Part shown: piece after piece, positions 1 through 7,972 of the stretch
Numbering within the stretch: the stretch's first letter is position 1
Layout: the number at the start of each line of letters is the position of its first letter
Source: Ilumatobacteraceae bacterium
GTDB taxonomy: Bacteria > Actinomycetota > Acidimicrobiia > Acidimicrobiales > Ilumatobacteraceae
Assembly (NCBI GenBank): GCA_009694565.1
Contig: SHUR01000004.1
Span: 1-42,463 of the forward strand
Length of the DNA: 42,463 nt
Reading direction: 5' to 3'
The notes under the pieces: model-generated
What the model was told of the DNA's origin: nothing
Database searches by the model: none
What the model saw: the letters and a program-made list of their open reading frames with translations, nothing else
Position numbers and translations under genes: made by a program

Positions 1-1232
1 GAATTCTTTTCAGCAACAGCAACTTCTGCCCGCTCAACTGCTTCATCAAGCAGAGCATTCAATTTCACCGTTTCTCCACCTGAACGACTCTTCAACATTT
101 TGCGGTCAGAACCGAGCACGCTGCCAAACGACACGTGATTCATAATGAATCCCTCTGGCAGCCAGCCAGCTTTACGAGCGACAGCTTCCACCATTTGCAA
201 ATGTTGTGCTTGTGGCGCACCCACCACATAAAGAAGTGAACGCGCACCAAGGCGTTCAACACGATCGATAACGCACGCCAAGTCGGATGTTGCGTAGTTG
301 TAGCCGCCATCGCCTTTGCGAATAATAAGAGGTAGCGGTTCGTTATCTCTGTTCGTAAAGCCATCAACGAACACAACTTCTGCGCCGTCGCTCTCTTCCA
401 ACAATTTGGCTGACCGCAAGCGTTCGACAACTGGAGCAAGTAAGTCGTTATACGCACTCTCCCCCATCAGGTCATCGTCTGTTAGCAATACATCTAGTTG
501 GCGATACACCTTGTTGAAATACCGTGTGCTCTCACTGACCAATGTTTTCCATAAGCGCAACGTGTCGTCATCGCCACCTTGCAACATCACCACACGGGCA
601 CGCGCGCGACCCTTGAATTCATCGGACTCTTCGAACTTACGACGAGCAGCTTTATAAAAGCCATCAAGATCGCCTACGCCCAATTCATGAGCAGCGTTGT
701 CTTCGCCCATGTCAATGAGGTGTTCGATCAACATGCCAAAAGGTGTGCCCCAGTCACCAATATGGTTTTCGCGCACCACTGTGTGACCAACAAACATCAA
801 CGCCCGCACCAATGCATCGCCAATGACGCTGGAACGAAGGTGGCCGACGTGCATTTCTTTGGCGACGTTCGGTGCTGAGTAATCAACAACAACAGTGTGG
901 GGGTCAGACGACGCACGCACACCTAATCGCGGGTTATGAGTTGCCAGAGATAATTGTTCTGCAATGAACACATTCGAAAAGACCAGGTTGATAAACCCAG
1001 GACCTGCAATTTCTGTTGAGGCCAACATGTCGGAAACATCACCTGCAGCATCAAGCACTTGTTGTGCTACCTCGCGAGGCTGGAGACCCAATTTCTTTGC
1101 TAGCGCAAGCGCGCCGTTCGCCTGACCATCTGCCCTGTCACTTGGGCGAACCACTGGGTCGCACGCACCGCCGGCAACAGCCGCAAATGCGGGTGCCAGG
1201 CGTTCGGCAACGGAAATAAATGGATCAGCCAT
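1..1232 (-). CDS. argS: Arginyl-tRNA synthetase, C-terminus cut by window edge
   Basis: Reverse-strand translation from ATG at 1232 gives MADPFISVAERLAPAFAAVAGG...VVVDYSAPNVAKEMHVGHLRSSVIGDALVRAL (class I HVGH-type motif with ArgRS context); open to base 1, so missing from the ORF track. Confidence 0.93.
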   Translation of the reverse strand, partial: MADPFISVAERLAPAFAAVAGGACDPVVRPSDRADGQANGALALAKKLGLQPREVAQQVLDAAGDVSDMLASTEIAGPGFINLVFSNVFIAEQLSLATHNPRLGVRASSDPHTVVVDYSAPNVAKEMHVGHLRSSVIGDALVRALMFVGHTVVRENHIGDWGTPFGMLIEHLIDMGEDNAAHELGVGDLDGFYKAARRKFEESDEFKGRARARVVMLQGGDDDTLRLWKTLVSESTRYFNKVYRQLDVLLTDDDLMGESAYNDLLAPVVERLRSAKLLEESDGAEVVFVDGFTNRDNEPLPLIIRKGDGGYNYATSDLACVIDRVERLGARSLLYVVGAPQAQHLQMVEAVARKAGWLPEGFIMNHVSFGSVLGSDRKMLKSRSGGETVKLNALLDEAVERAEVAVAEKN

Positions 1233-1321
1233 GGGCTTCTATTCTGCCTTGTGCAACACCGCAGACGGGGTTCCAATATTTCGTGGCGTAGACTGAGGCC
1301 AATCGTGATTCTTCACGTCAC

Positions 1322-1397
1322 GCTCACGTAGCTCAGCGGATAGAGCACTTGCCTCCGGAGCAAGGGGTCGCAGGTTCAATTCCTGCCGTGGGCGCCA
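1322..1397 (+). tRNA. tRNA-Arg (anticodon CCG)
   Basis: GCTCACG TA GCTC...GAGC ... CTTGC CTCCGGA GCAAG ... GCAGGTTCAATTCCTGC CGTGGGC G CCA: all four stems pair, T-loop GGTTCAATTCC, encoded CCA. Confidence 0.93.
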
Positions 1398-1406
1398 GCC
1401 GATTTT

Positions 1407-1976
1407 CTAGGAAGTCATGCCTTGCAGGCCAACAAAGGCTCGGGCCAGTTCAATTTCTCCCATGTGACGCATGCCGTGTTGATAGAGCCAGCACTCGACG
1501 CCATCTAGAACAGTGATTCCCTCTGGGCCAGCAACGCGAGCCGAGAATGTATTGATGATTTGTGGGCCGAAAGGTCGCGGCACAATGAGACGAGTCAGGT
1601 CTTCAGGCTTCAGCGTGGCGAGCCACGTTTCAATGCGAGCAAAGACTTTATTCATGTAGTCAATGAATGCGTCATAGTCACCAATTTGTTGAACATCCAT
1701 TTCGTCCACGGTCTTGTGCTTACCGTGGTCTCGAATTCCAGGGTTGATCGCATCAAGAATTTCGTCGTTGCACAAGAATAACTCACCAGTCAACATCATC
1801 ATCGAAGCATCAATCATGTTGACGTAATGAAACAGCGAAAAGGCAATCGGCATCACGCGTGCCTTCTCACGATGGTTCACTTGTTCTAGCGTCATGGTTG
1901 CAGTCGCATCTTCATACAAAGAGAACAGTGCGCGAAACCGGCGGCGGAGTGAATCGAGAATTAGTTCGTCAGACAT
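1407..1976 (-). CDS. DinB-like four-helix family protein
   Basis: 189-aa ORF; helical pattern with spaced His residues (HYVNMIDASMMM, HGMRHMGEIE) typical of DinB-like proteins. Confidence 0.55.
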   Translation of the reverse strand: MSDELILDSLRRRFRALFSLYEDATATMTLEQVNHREKARVMPIAFSLFHYVNMIDASMMMLTGELFLCNDEILDAINPGIRDHGKHKTVDEMDVQQIGDYDAFIDYMNKVFARIETWLATLKPEDLTRLIVPRPFGPQIINTFSARVAGPEGITVLDGVECWLYQHGMRHMGEIELARAFVGLQGMTS

Positions 1977-2009
1977 AGGAGTGCTTGACCTTTCGAGAGG
2001 TTGACCCCT

Positions 2010-2651
2010 TTAACTATTGCCCGAGCGCGAGGCCGAACGAGCATCAGAAACGAGTGCATTGAATTTTTCCGTATCCAAGAATACAAAGACCCCCACGGCA
2101 GACGCCGTGATCTGTCCGTCATAGGTGATTTCCCCACTTACAACGAATTTGCGCTCGTGAATTTCATCAATTCTGGCGCTGACAAGAAGATCAGCGTTCA
2201 GTGGGGTTGGTCGTTTATAAGTGATGTTCAATGACCCAGTCACACAATTACGGCCCGTGAGGTGACGCGTTCGGCCAAGTGCGTCATCAAGAAGTGCAGC
2301 CACGATGCCACCATGCACACAAGCTGGCGGCCCTTGATATCCCTCGTGGAAACGAACCTGTGCCGTGATGCTCTTCTCGCCGTATTCATATGTCATTGGC
2401 GGTGCCATCGGATTCATCGTGCCGTTCAACGGGCTTCGCGTATGACGCTCTAGCGACGGCTGACCAAGACCCAACGTGCCAGCAGCAGTGATTTCTTTTT
2501 CTAAAAGCTCTGCGATCGACGCAATATCTTCATTGTCATGCTCTGGGTGCACGTGATAGATCGCCTTGATAGTTCGGCGCATTGCATCGACTGTGCGCTG
2601 CATTGTTGAAGATAAGGGCGCAACGTCAGGACCCGGCGTTGATGACGCCAT
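2010..2651 (-). CDS. PaaI-like hotdog-fold thioesterase
   Basis: HEGYQGPPACVHGGIVAALLDDALG...LNITYKRPTPLNADLLVSARI hotdog motif. Confidence 0.82.
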   Translation of the reverse strand: MASSTPGPDVAPLSSTMQRTVDAMRRTIKAIYHVHPEHDNEDIASIAELLEKEITAAGTLGLGQPSLERHTRSPLNGTMNPMAPPMTYEYGEKSITAQVRFHEGYQGPPACVHGGIVAALLDDALGRTRHLTGRNCVTGSLNITYKRPTPLNADLLVSARIDEIHERKFVVSGEITYDGQITASAVGVFVFLDTEKFNALVSDARSASRSGNS

Positions 2652-3112
2652 CAGCCGAGTGCGGTCTTTACAAGAGCGGCAATTTTTGCACCATCGGCAC
2701 TTGAGCCTGCGCGGACACGTACTGCTTTCACGACAAGACCCATTGCTTTTGCGCCTTCATTGCCACCGGCAACTGCTGCTGCAACTTCTTCATTCACAAT
2801 GACCAGCAACTCGTCATCGCTCATTGCGGCAGGAAGGTACCGCGACAAAATTTCTACTTCGGCTGACTCCTGAGCAGCTGCCTCGGTACGACCAGCCTGC
2901 TGATAGATCTCCGCCGACTCGAGTCGCTTCTTTGTTTCTGCCTGCAGGATTTTCAGTACCTGATCATCTGACAACTCAACAGCTTCAGAGCCAGCAACTT
3001 CAGCATTCATGACCGCAGCAATGGCCATACGCAATGTCGACTTCAGCATGTTGTCTCCCGCTTTCATGGCGGCAGTGAGATCTGATTTGAGGGTGTCTTT
3101 AAGCGATGTCAT
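2651..3112 (-). CDS. GatB/YqeY domain protein
   Basis: MTSLKDTLKSDLTAAMKAGDNMLKSTLRMAIAAVMNAEV...ILSRYLPAAMSDDEL; typical YqeY length and motifs. Confidence 0.88.
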   Translation of the reverse strand: MTSLKDTLKSDLTAAMKAGDNMLKSTLRMAIAAVMNAEVAGSEAVELSDDQVLKILQAETKKRLESAEIYQQAGRTEAAAQESAEVEILSRYLPAAMSDDELLVIVNEEVAAAVAGGNEGAKAMGLVVKAVRVRAGSSADGAKIAALVKTALG

Positions 3113-3201
3113 GCAATCAGTCTGCCTGAATCAGGGCAAAAGAGCATCTCTTGCTGTGTTCGAGTCGCTCTCTATCGATCCCTTCTGCCACAGTAGAAGG
3201 C

Positions 3202-3861
3202 GTGTCAACTCGTGATTATTTCCCCGCAGCCCCTGAGGGTGGCGAACTTATCCACACTCGTTTCTACGAAGCACGTACGTACAAGATGAGCGATGACCTC
3301 TTCTTATTACGTGGAGTTGTGTGCGACGAGAAGCCTGCAGGTCTATATCTGGCCGGCGATCCGGACCCGCTATGGGTGCATCACATGGTTGTTGATCTTG
3401 AAATCACTTTCCCAATGTTTGTGATTCAAAAAGTTAGCGTCACCTTCCATGAACGCCCTCACACTCATTGCACCGACATTGAACCTGACTATCAAAAGCT
3501 TGTTGGTCTCTCCATTGCTCGTGGGTTCAACAAACAAGTGAAAGACCTTTTTGGTGGACCGCGCGGCTGCACACACATCGGCGCACTTCTTGCAGCAATG
3601 GCGCCTGTCGCTATTCAAAGTGGTTGGTCAATGCGCGTTGGTAATGCGCTTGGCACTCAAGAATCAGATGGTGCCTCTACTGCAGAACAGCGCAAGCGTT
3701 CATACGCGATGAACCTCAATACCTGCCACATGTGGGATGAAAATGGTCAGATGATTAGCGACATTGAAGCCGGCCTGCCAATGGAGACTCCGTTATGGAT
3801 CTCGAAGCGCGCAAAGGCACTGGGGCGTGACGACACCGAATGGCTGAAGATGCGCGACTAG
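3202..3861 (+). CDS. DUF2889 family protein
   Basis: GTG start at 3202 after AGAAGG gives MSTRDYFPAAPEGG...GGPRGCTHIGALLAAMAPVAIQS, DUF2889-like; the track start at 3151 lacks a good RBS. Confidence 0.72.
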   Translation: MSTRDYFPAAPEGGELIHTRFYEARTYKMSDDLFLLRGVVCDEKPAGLYLAGDPDPLWVHHMVVDLEITFPMFVIQKVSVTFHERPHTHCTDIEPDYQKLVGLSIARGFNKQVKDLFGGPRGCTHIGALLAAMAPVAIQSGWSMRVGNALGTQESDGASTAEQRKRSYAMNLNTCHMWDENGQMISDIEAGLPMETPLWISKRAKALGRDDTEWLKMRD

Positions 3862-3864
3862 TTG

Positions 3865-4215
3865 CTACTTAGCAACCGATGTCAGTACGTACAGCACTGA
3901 CATCACAAACAGAATGAACGCAGGTGCCGTGTCTTTCAGTGTGTCTTTGACACGCGTATGCGTAACTGTTGCCACTGCAAAGTAGACACATAAACCTGCG
4001 CCCGCTAGTTCGCCGAGGCGAACTTTTTGAAATCCAATGGCGATACCTATCGCACCGAGAATTTTGATGACCCCGAGAAGCGGTAACCGTTCTGCCGGAA
4101 CTTTCAGTTTCTTCATTTCTTCGACAAGTTTTTCTGGCTTACGAAAGTCCATCAACGCTGAGCCAATGCAGACAACGATCAGAATGACTGCAAGAACTTT
4201 TGAAACGTTGCTCAT
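3865..4215 (-). CDS. DoxX family membrane protein
   Basis: 116-aa, about 4 TM; LKVPAERLPLLGVIKILGAIGI...LGELAGAGLCVYFAVA is DoxX-like. Confidence 0.72.
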   Translation of the reverse strand: MSNVSKVLAVILIVVCIGSALMDFRKPEKLVEEMKKLKVPAERLPLLGVIKILGAIGIAIGFQKVRLGELAGAGLCVYFAVATVTHTRVKDTLKDTAPAFILFVMSVLYVLTSVAK

Positions 4216-4224
4216 ATGGACAAT

Positions 4225-4752
4225 CTAGGCGCAATTGCCAGTTGCACTGTGGAGCATGCTTTGCTCGTGATCAAGTAGCCACTTCTTTACTGCGATTCCC
4301 CCACCAAAACCAGTCAACGAACCATCGGCGCCGACTATCCGGTGACATGGCAACACGATTGCAACGGGATTACGACCATTCGCACCACCGATTGCACGCA
4401 CGGCCCTCGGGCGGCCAATTGATGCGGCTTGTTGCCCATACGATGCGGTGAGCCCATACGGAACTTTGGCCAATGCGCTCCATGCATCGATTTGAAATTC
4501 AGTGCCTTGTAGATCGAGCGGCAATTCAAATTCACAACGAACACCTCTGAAATATTCTTGTAATTGTGTTACGGCATCATGTACTGAATCATGAATATCA
4601 GTATCTGAAATGTGCAGTCGCTCCAGAGGTTTCCGATGAGCATCGTTAGAAAACATCACATAGCGAATTCCGAGGTCTGAACCAACAACGGTGACCATAC
4701 CGAACGGAGCCTCATATGTGCTGAGCGAAAAAATCGTTTTATTCGAAGGCAC
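4225..4752 (-). CDS. ogt: Methylated-DNA--protein-cysteine methyltransferase
   Basis: Active-site VLPCHRIVGADGSLTGFGGG with upstream RAIGGANGRNPVAI. Confidence 0.93.
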   Translation of the reverse strand: MPSNKTIFSLSTYEAPFGMVTVVGSDLGIRYVMFSNDAHRKPLERLHISDTDIHDSVHDAVTQLQEYFRGVRCEFELPLDLQGTEFQIDAWSALAKVPYGLTASYGQQAASIGRPRAVRAIGGANGRNPVAIVLPCHRIVGADGSLTGFGGGIAVKKWLLDHEQSMLHSATGNCA

Positions 4753-4809
4753 ATCGGAAGATTAGCCACGGTTCGTGACGGTGGGACCCACTAGTTGTAG
4801 AGTGCAACT

Positions 4810-6327
4810 ATCGAAAAACAAGTATTTTCTCTGACCCAGCGCGACATCAAATTTGTCTACGCAGCAATGATGACGGCAGCGGGACTAACCGCTCTTAACG
4901 GATCAATCGTTAGTACTGCTCTGCCCGAGATAGTGAGCGAAATCGGTGGCGGAGGCACAAAAACATACACCTGGGTCATCACTGCGTACTTGCTGACATC
5001 GACAGCCTGCACCCCGCTCTTTGGAAAGTTCAGCGATTTATATGGTCGCAAACGACTGACACTCATCTCCATCTACATCTTTCTTCTTGGTCTAGTTTTT
5101 TGTGCAACTGCGCCAAACATGCCCCTTCTTGTTGCGGCTCGAGCATTTATCGGTATCGGCAGTGGTGGAATTATGGCGATGACATTTGTCGTCATCGCCG
5201 ACATCGTGGCCCCACGTGATCGTGGTAGGTATGTCGGTGCATTTACCAGTGTCTTTGCCATTTCTGGAGTGCTTGGTCCACTCATTGGGGGTGTCATCGT
5301 TGACAACTTCTCATGGAGATGGATATTTATTATCAACATTCCGTTTGGTCTCGTCGCACTTGGAATGGTGCAAAAATATTTGCACCTTCCAATGACGAGA
5401 CGTGATACCAGCATCGATGTCGTTGGTGCAGTCCTCATCGTGAGTGGAACTGGTTCTCTTGTTCTCACAATATCGTGGATCTCTGGTGAGTATGGATGGA
5501 CATCTCAACCGACATTGATAATGGGTTGCGTCTCTCTCATTTTAATTTCAGCACTCTTTCTCTGGGAACCTCACGCCGAAAATCCCATGCTCCCGCTGCA
5601 CCTCTTCAAAAATCACACTGTGCAGACAATGGTCTCGATGACGACACTGATCAGTGCAGTGATGACGCTCGTCAGCACCTTTATGCCATTGTTCTTGCAA
5701 GCAGTCACCGGGATTTCCCCCACAAATTCAGGGCTCTTGATTGTTCCCATGATGCTTGGACTCACATTTTCCAGCACACTTGTCGGTCGTCGAGTGACCG
5801 CGACGGGCCACTATCGAAAGTGGCCGATTATTGGAACAGTTTTTGGTGCCGTCGGACTCACAATGGTGACTTTCATCGCTCGATCAGGAATCAGTATCGG
5901 GGTTGGTCTCGTTGGAATGGCCTTCATTGGTTTTTGTTCTGGCGCCACATTTCCCACCTCAACGACCGCAATTCAAAACAGTGTCGATATTCGAGACCTA
6001 GGTGTAGCGAGTTCAATGGCACAGTTGTGTCGTTCGCTTGGTGGCGTCATGTCTGTAGCAATTTTCGGATCCATCTTGAATGCACGGTTGACGTTAAGAG
6101 TTGATCCGAAACTTCTACGCGCACCCCGTAAAATAAATGCTCTTCCTGAACCAAGCCGAACAGAAGTCATCAATGCGATGCTTGATGGCATTACGACAAT
6201 CTTTCGTTATGCAATTCCGCTAATGGTCATAGCTTTTCTCATCAGTACTCGCGTGAAGGAATTGCCACTACGCACACACGCTGCGTATGAAGATTCTGAG
6301 TCAGTATCGAACGGAACTAACTCCTAG
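4810..6327 (+). CDS. MFS transporter, DHA2/EmrB-like drug exporter; translation start uncertain
   Basis: ALNGSIVSTALPEIV, GKFSDLYGRKRL and SGVLGPLIGGVIVDNFSWRWIFIINIPFG motifs. Frame is open and coding-like upstream of the track ATG (4867) back to a stop at 4798-4800. Confidence 0.88.
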   Translation: MEKQVFSLTQRDIKFVYAAMMTAAGLTALNGSIVSTALPEIVSEIGGGGTKTYTWVITAYLLTSTACTPLFGKFSDLYGRKRLTLISIYIFLLGLVFCATAPNMPLLVAARAFIGIGSGGIMAMTFVVIADIVAPRDRGRYVGAFTSVFAISGVLGPLIGGVIVDNFSWRWIFIINIPFGLVALGMVQKYLHLPMTRRDTSIDVVGAVLIVSGTGSLVLTISWISGEYGWTSQPTLIMGCVSLILISALFLWEPHAENPMLPLHLFKNHTVQTMVSMTTLISAVMTLVSTFMPLFLQAVTGISPTNSGLLIVPMMLGLTFSSTLVGRRVTATGHYRKWPIIGTVFGAVGLTMVTFIARSGISIGVGLVGMAFIGFCSGATFPTSTTAIQNSVDIRDLGVASSMAQLCRSLGGVMSVAIFGSILNARLTLRVDPKLLRAPRKINALPEPSRTEVINAMLDGITTIFRYAIPLMVIAFLISTRVKELPLRTHAAYEDSESVSNGTNS

Positions 6328-6329
6328 TC

Positions 6330-7565
6330 CTATTTGCTGTTGGGTTCTTTTGGAAGTCCAAGCACTCGCTCACCGACAATGTTGCGTTGAATTTGGCTAG
6401 TTCCGCCCCAGATGGTCTCTGAACGCGAGAAAAAGAATGATGACATCATGCCGCTGACGGGGTATCCGTCACGACGCTTGTCACGCGAAGTGCCGGGCCA
6501 GTTCCCATCCCCCATTGCGTAATCAACGAGCATTGCATTTGCGCCCGAGATATCAAGAGCAAGTTCCATTGCACGTTGGTGCATTTCTGTCCAGAACATC
6601 TTGTTGGTAGCACCTAACGCTGCCATGCTCAGATCTTTCTTGTTCATCAATGTGGTTGACAATGAACGAAGTCCATTAATTTTTAAAATCTGAATCTTGG
6701 TGTAGTACTGCATAAGACGCTGACGAATTTCTGGGTCATTGATTGATCCATTTTCCTTCGCACCGCGCACCATCGCCTTGTATTCCGCTTCGAAGCGGCG
6801 ATATCCGGTGGTTGCAGACATTCCACGCTCGAAAGCCAATGTGGAGTTAGTAACAACCCAACCATTGTTGATTCCGCCAACAACATTGTCTTTCGGGCAG
6901 CGTGCGTTGTCGAAGAAAACTTCGCAGAATTCTGCGGTGCCGTCTGGCTGCACGATGCCGCGTACTTCAACGCCGGGCTGGCGCATTGGCACCAACAAGT
7001 ATGAAATCCCCTTGTGCTTCGGCGCATCAGGGTCTGTACGTGTGAGCAAAAAACAATAGTCAGCATGGTGACCTTGCGTAGTCCACACCTTTTGGCCGTT
7101 GATGATCCATTCATCGCCGTCAAGAACCGCGGTTGTTTTCAAGCTTGCGAGGTCGGAACCTGAGTTTGGCTCAGAGAATCCCTGGCACCAACGCATTTGA
7201 CCATTAAGGATTTGTGGAAGGAATTCTTTCTTCTGCTCTTCTGTGCCCCACTGAAGAAGGGTTGGACCAACAAGAGTGTCACCAAAGAAGTCGGCGCGCA
7301 TCGGAGCTTTTGCATTTGCAAACTCTTCTGACAGCACTACGCCTTGCATTGTTGAGAGGCCTTTACCACCGTATTCCGTTGGCCATGTGGCGCAGATCCA
7401 TCCGCCAGCAAACAATTTGCTTGGCCATTCTTCGTTGAACTTCGTGCGAGCGTCGTTGCTCATTTCGAAACCTTTGTCAAACCAACCCTTCGGAAGGTTC
7501 TCTAGGAGCCACGCGCGAATCTCGGCGCGGAATAGTTCGTCTTCGGGGGCGTAGGTAAGTTCCAT
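6330..7565 (-). CDS. Acyl-CoA dehydrogenase
   Basis: WCQGFSEPNSGSDLASLKTTAVLDGDEWIINGQKVWTTQGHHAD and IWGGTSQIQRNIVGERVLGLP; likely start MELTYAPEDE at 7565. Confidence 0.93.
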   Translation of the reverse strand: MELTYAPEDELFRAEIRAWLLENLPKGWFDKGFEMSNDARTKFNEEWPSKLFAGGWICATWPTEYGGKGLSTMQGVVLSEEFANAKAPMRADFFGDTLVGPTLLQWGTEEQKKEFLPQILNGQMRWCQGFSEPNSGSDLASLKTTAVLDGDEWIINGQKVWTTQGHHADYCFLLTRTDPDAPKHKGISYLLVPMRQPGVEVRGIVQPDGTAEFCEVFFDNARCPKDNVVGGINNGWVVTNSTLAFERGMSATTGYRRFEAEYKAMVRGAKENGSINDPEIRQRLMQYYTKIQILKINGLRSLSTTLMNKKDLSMAALGATNKMFWTEMHQRAMELALDISGANAMLVDYAMGDGNWPGTSRDKRRDGYPVSGMMSSFFFSRSETIWGGTSQIQRNIVGERVLGLPKEPNSK

Positions 7566-7599
7566 GATTGGTAATTCTGTCGTACAAACTCCCAATTCC

Positions 7600-7677
7600 A
7601 CACATTGAACGAATGTGTCTGTTTACACACCGTTCACGGTGAGCTGACAGGCAGGAAAATTAGTCACCGTACCGTGA
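7600..7677. promoter_or_regulatory. Cluster of inverted repeats in a divergent intergenic region (putative operators)
   Basis: ACACATT-N5-AATGTGT (7600-7618), CACCGT-TC-ACGGTG (7628-7641), TCACCGTACCGTGA (7664-7677). Confidence 0.45.
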
Positions 7678-7681
7678 AGAC

Positions 7682-7964
7682 GTGGACCAGTCTGCCCATC
7701 GCAACCGAGAAGCCGTGATTCTGTCGGCAACTGGTCGAGCGATACTAGAGGTACTTGCAGAGTCTCGGTCGTGTCGTGAGCCGGGATTCACTTCTGAGGC
7801 TCGCGGGCTTGGACAATGTGTCTGCCCGAAGAGCCGACTCTTTATTGGTGGTCTTACGGAAAGTTCTGGGAGCAGACAATGTCATCACTGTGCGCCGTAG
7901 AGGCTGGCTGTTGTCTGATGAAGCACACAAAACGGCCCTCAAACTCCTTGCGCGTGAGATATAA
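7682..7964 (+). pseudogene. Winged-helix (trans_reg_C-like) DNA-binding protein split by an apparent frameshift near 7758-7762
   Basis: Frame from GTG 7682: VDQSAHRNREAVILSATGRAILEVLAE; frame from 7755: SLGRVVSRDSLLRLAGLDNVSARRADSLLVVLRKVLGADNVITVRRRGWLLSDEAH. Joined, they form one continuous wHTH. Confidence 0.55.
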
Positions 7965-7972
7965 CTAAGACC

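Noticed and set aside
5496-6104. 202-aa plus-strand ORF
   Set aside because: Out-of-frame overlap inside the MFS gene; composition (Cys/His/Trp/Arg-rich) is not protein-like.
7762-7964. Programmed ribosomal frameshift in the winged-helix gene
   Set aside because: No slippery heptamer, RF2-like CUU-UGA site or clear downstream pseudoknot was seen; error or pseudogene is the simpler reading until reads are checked.
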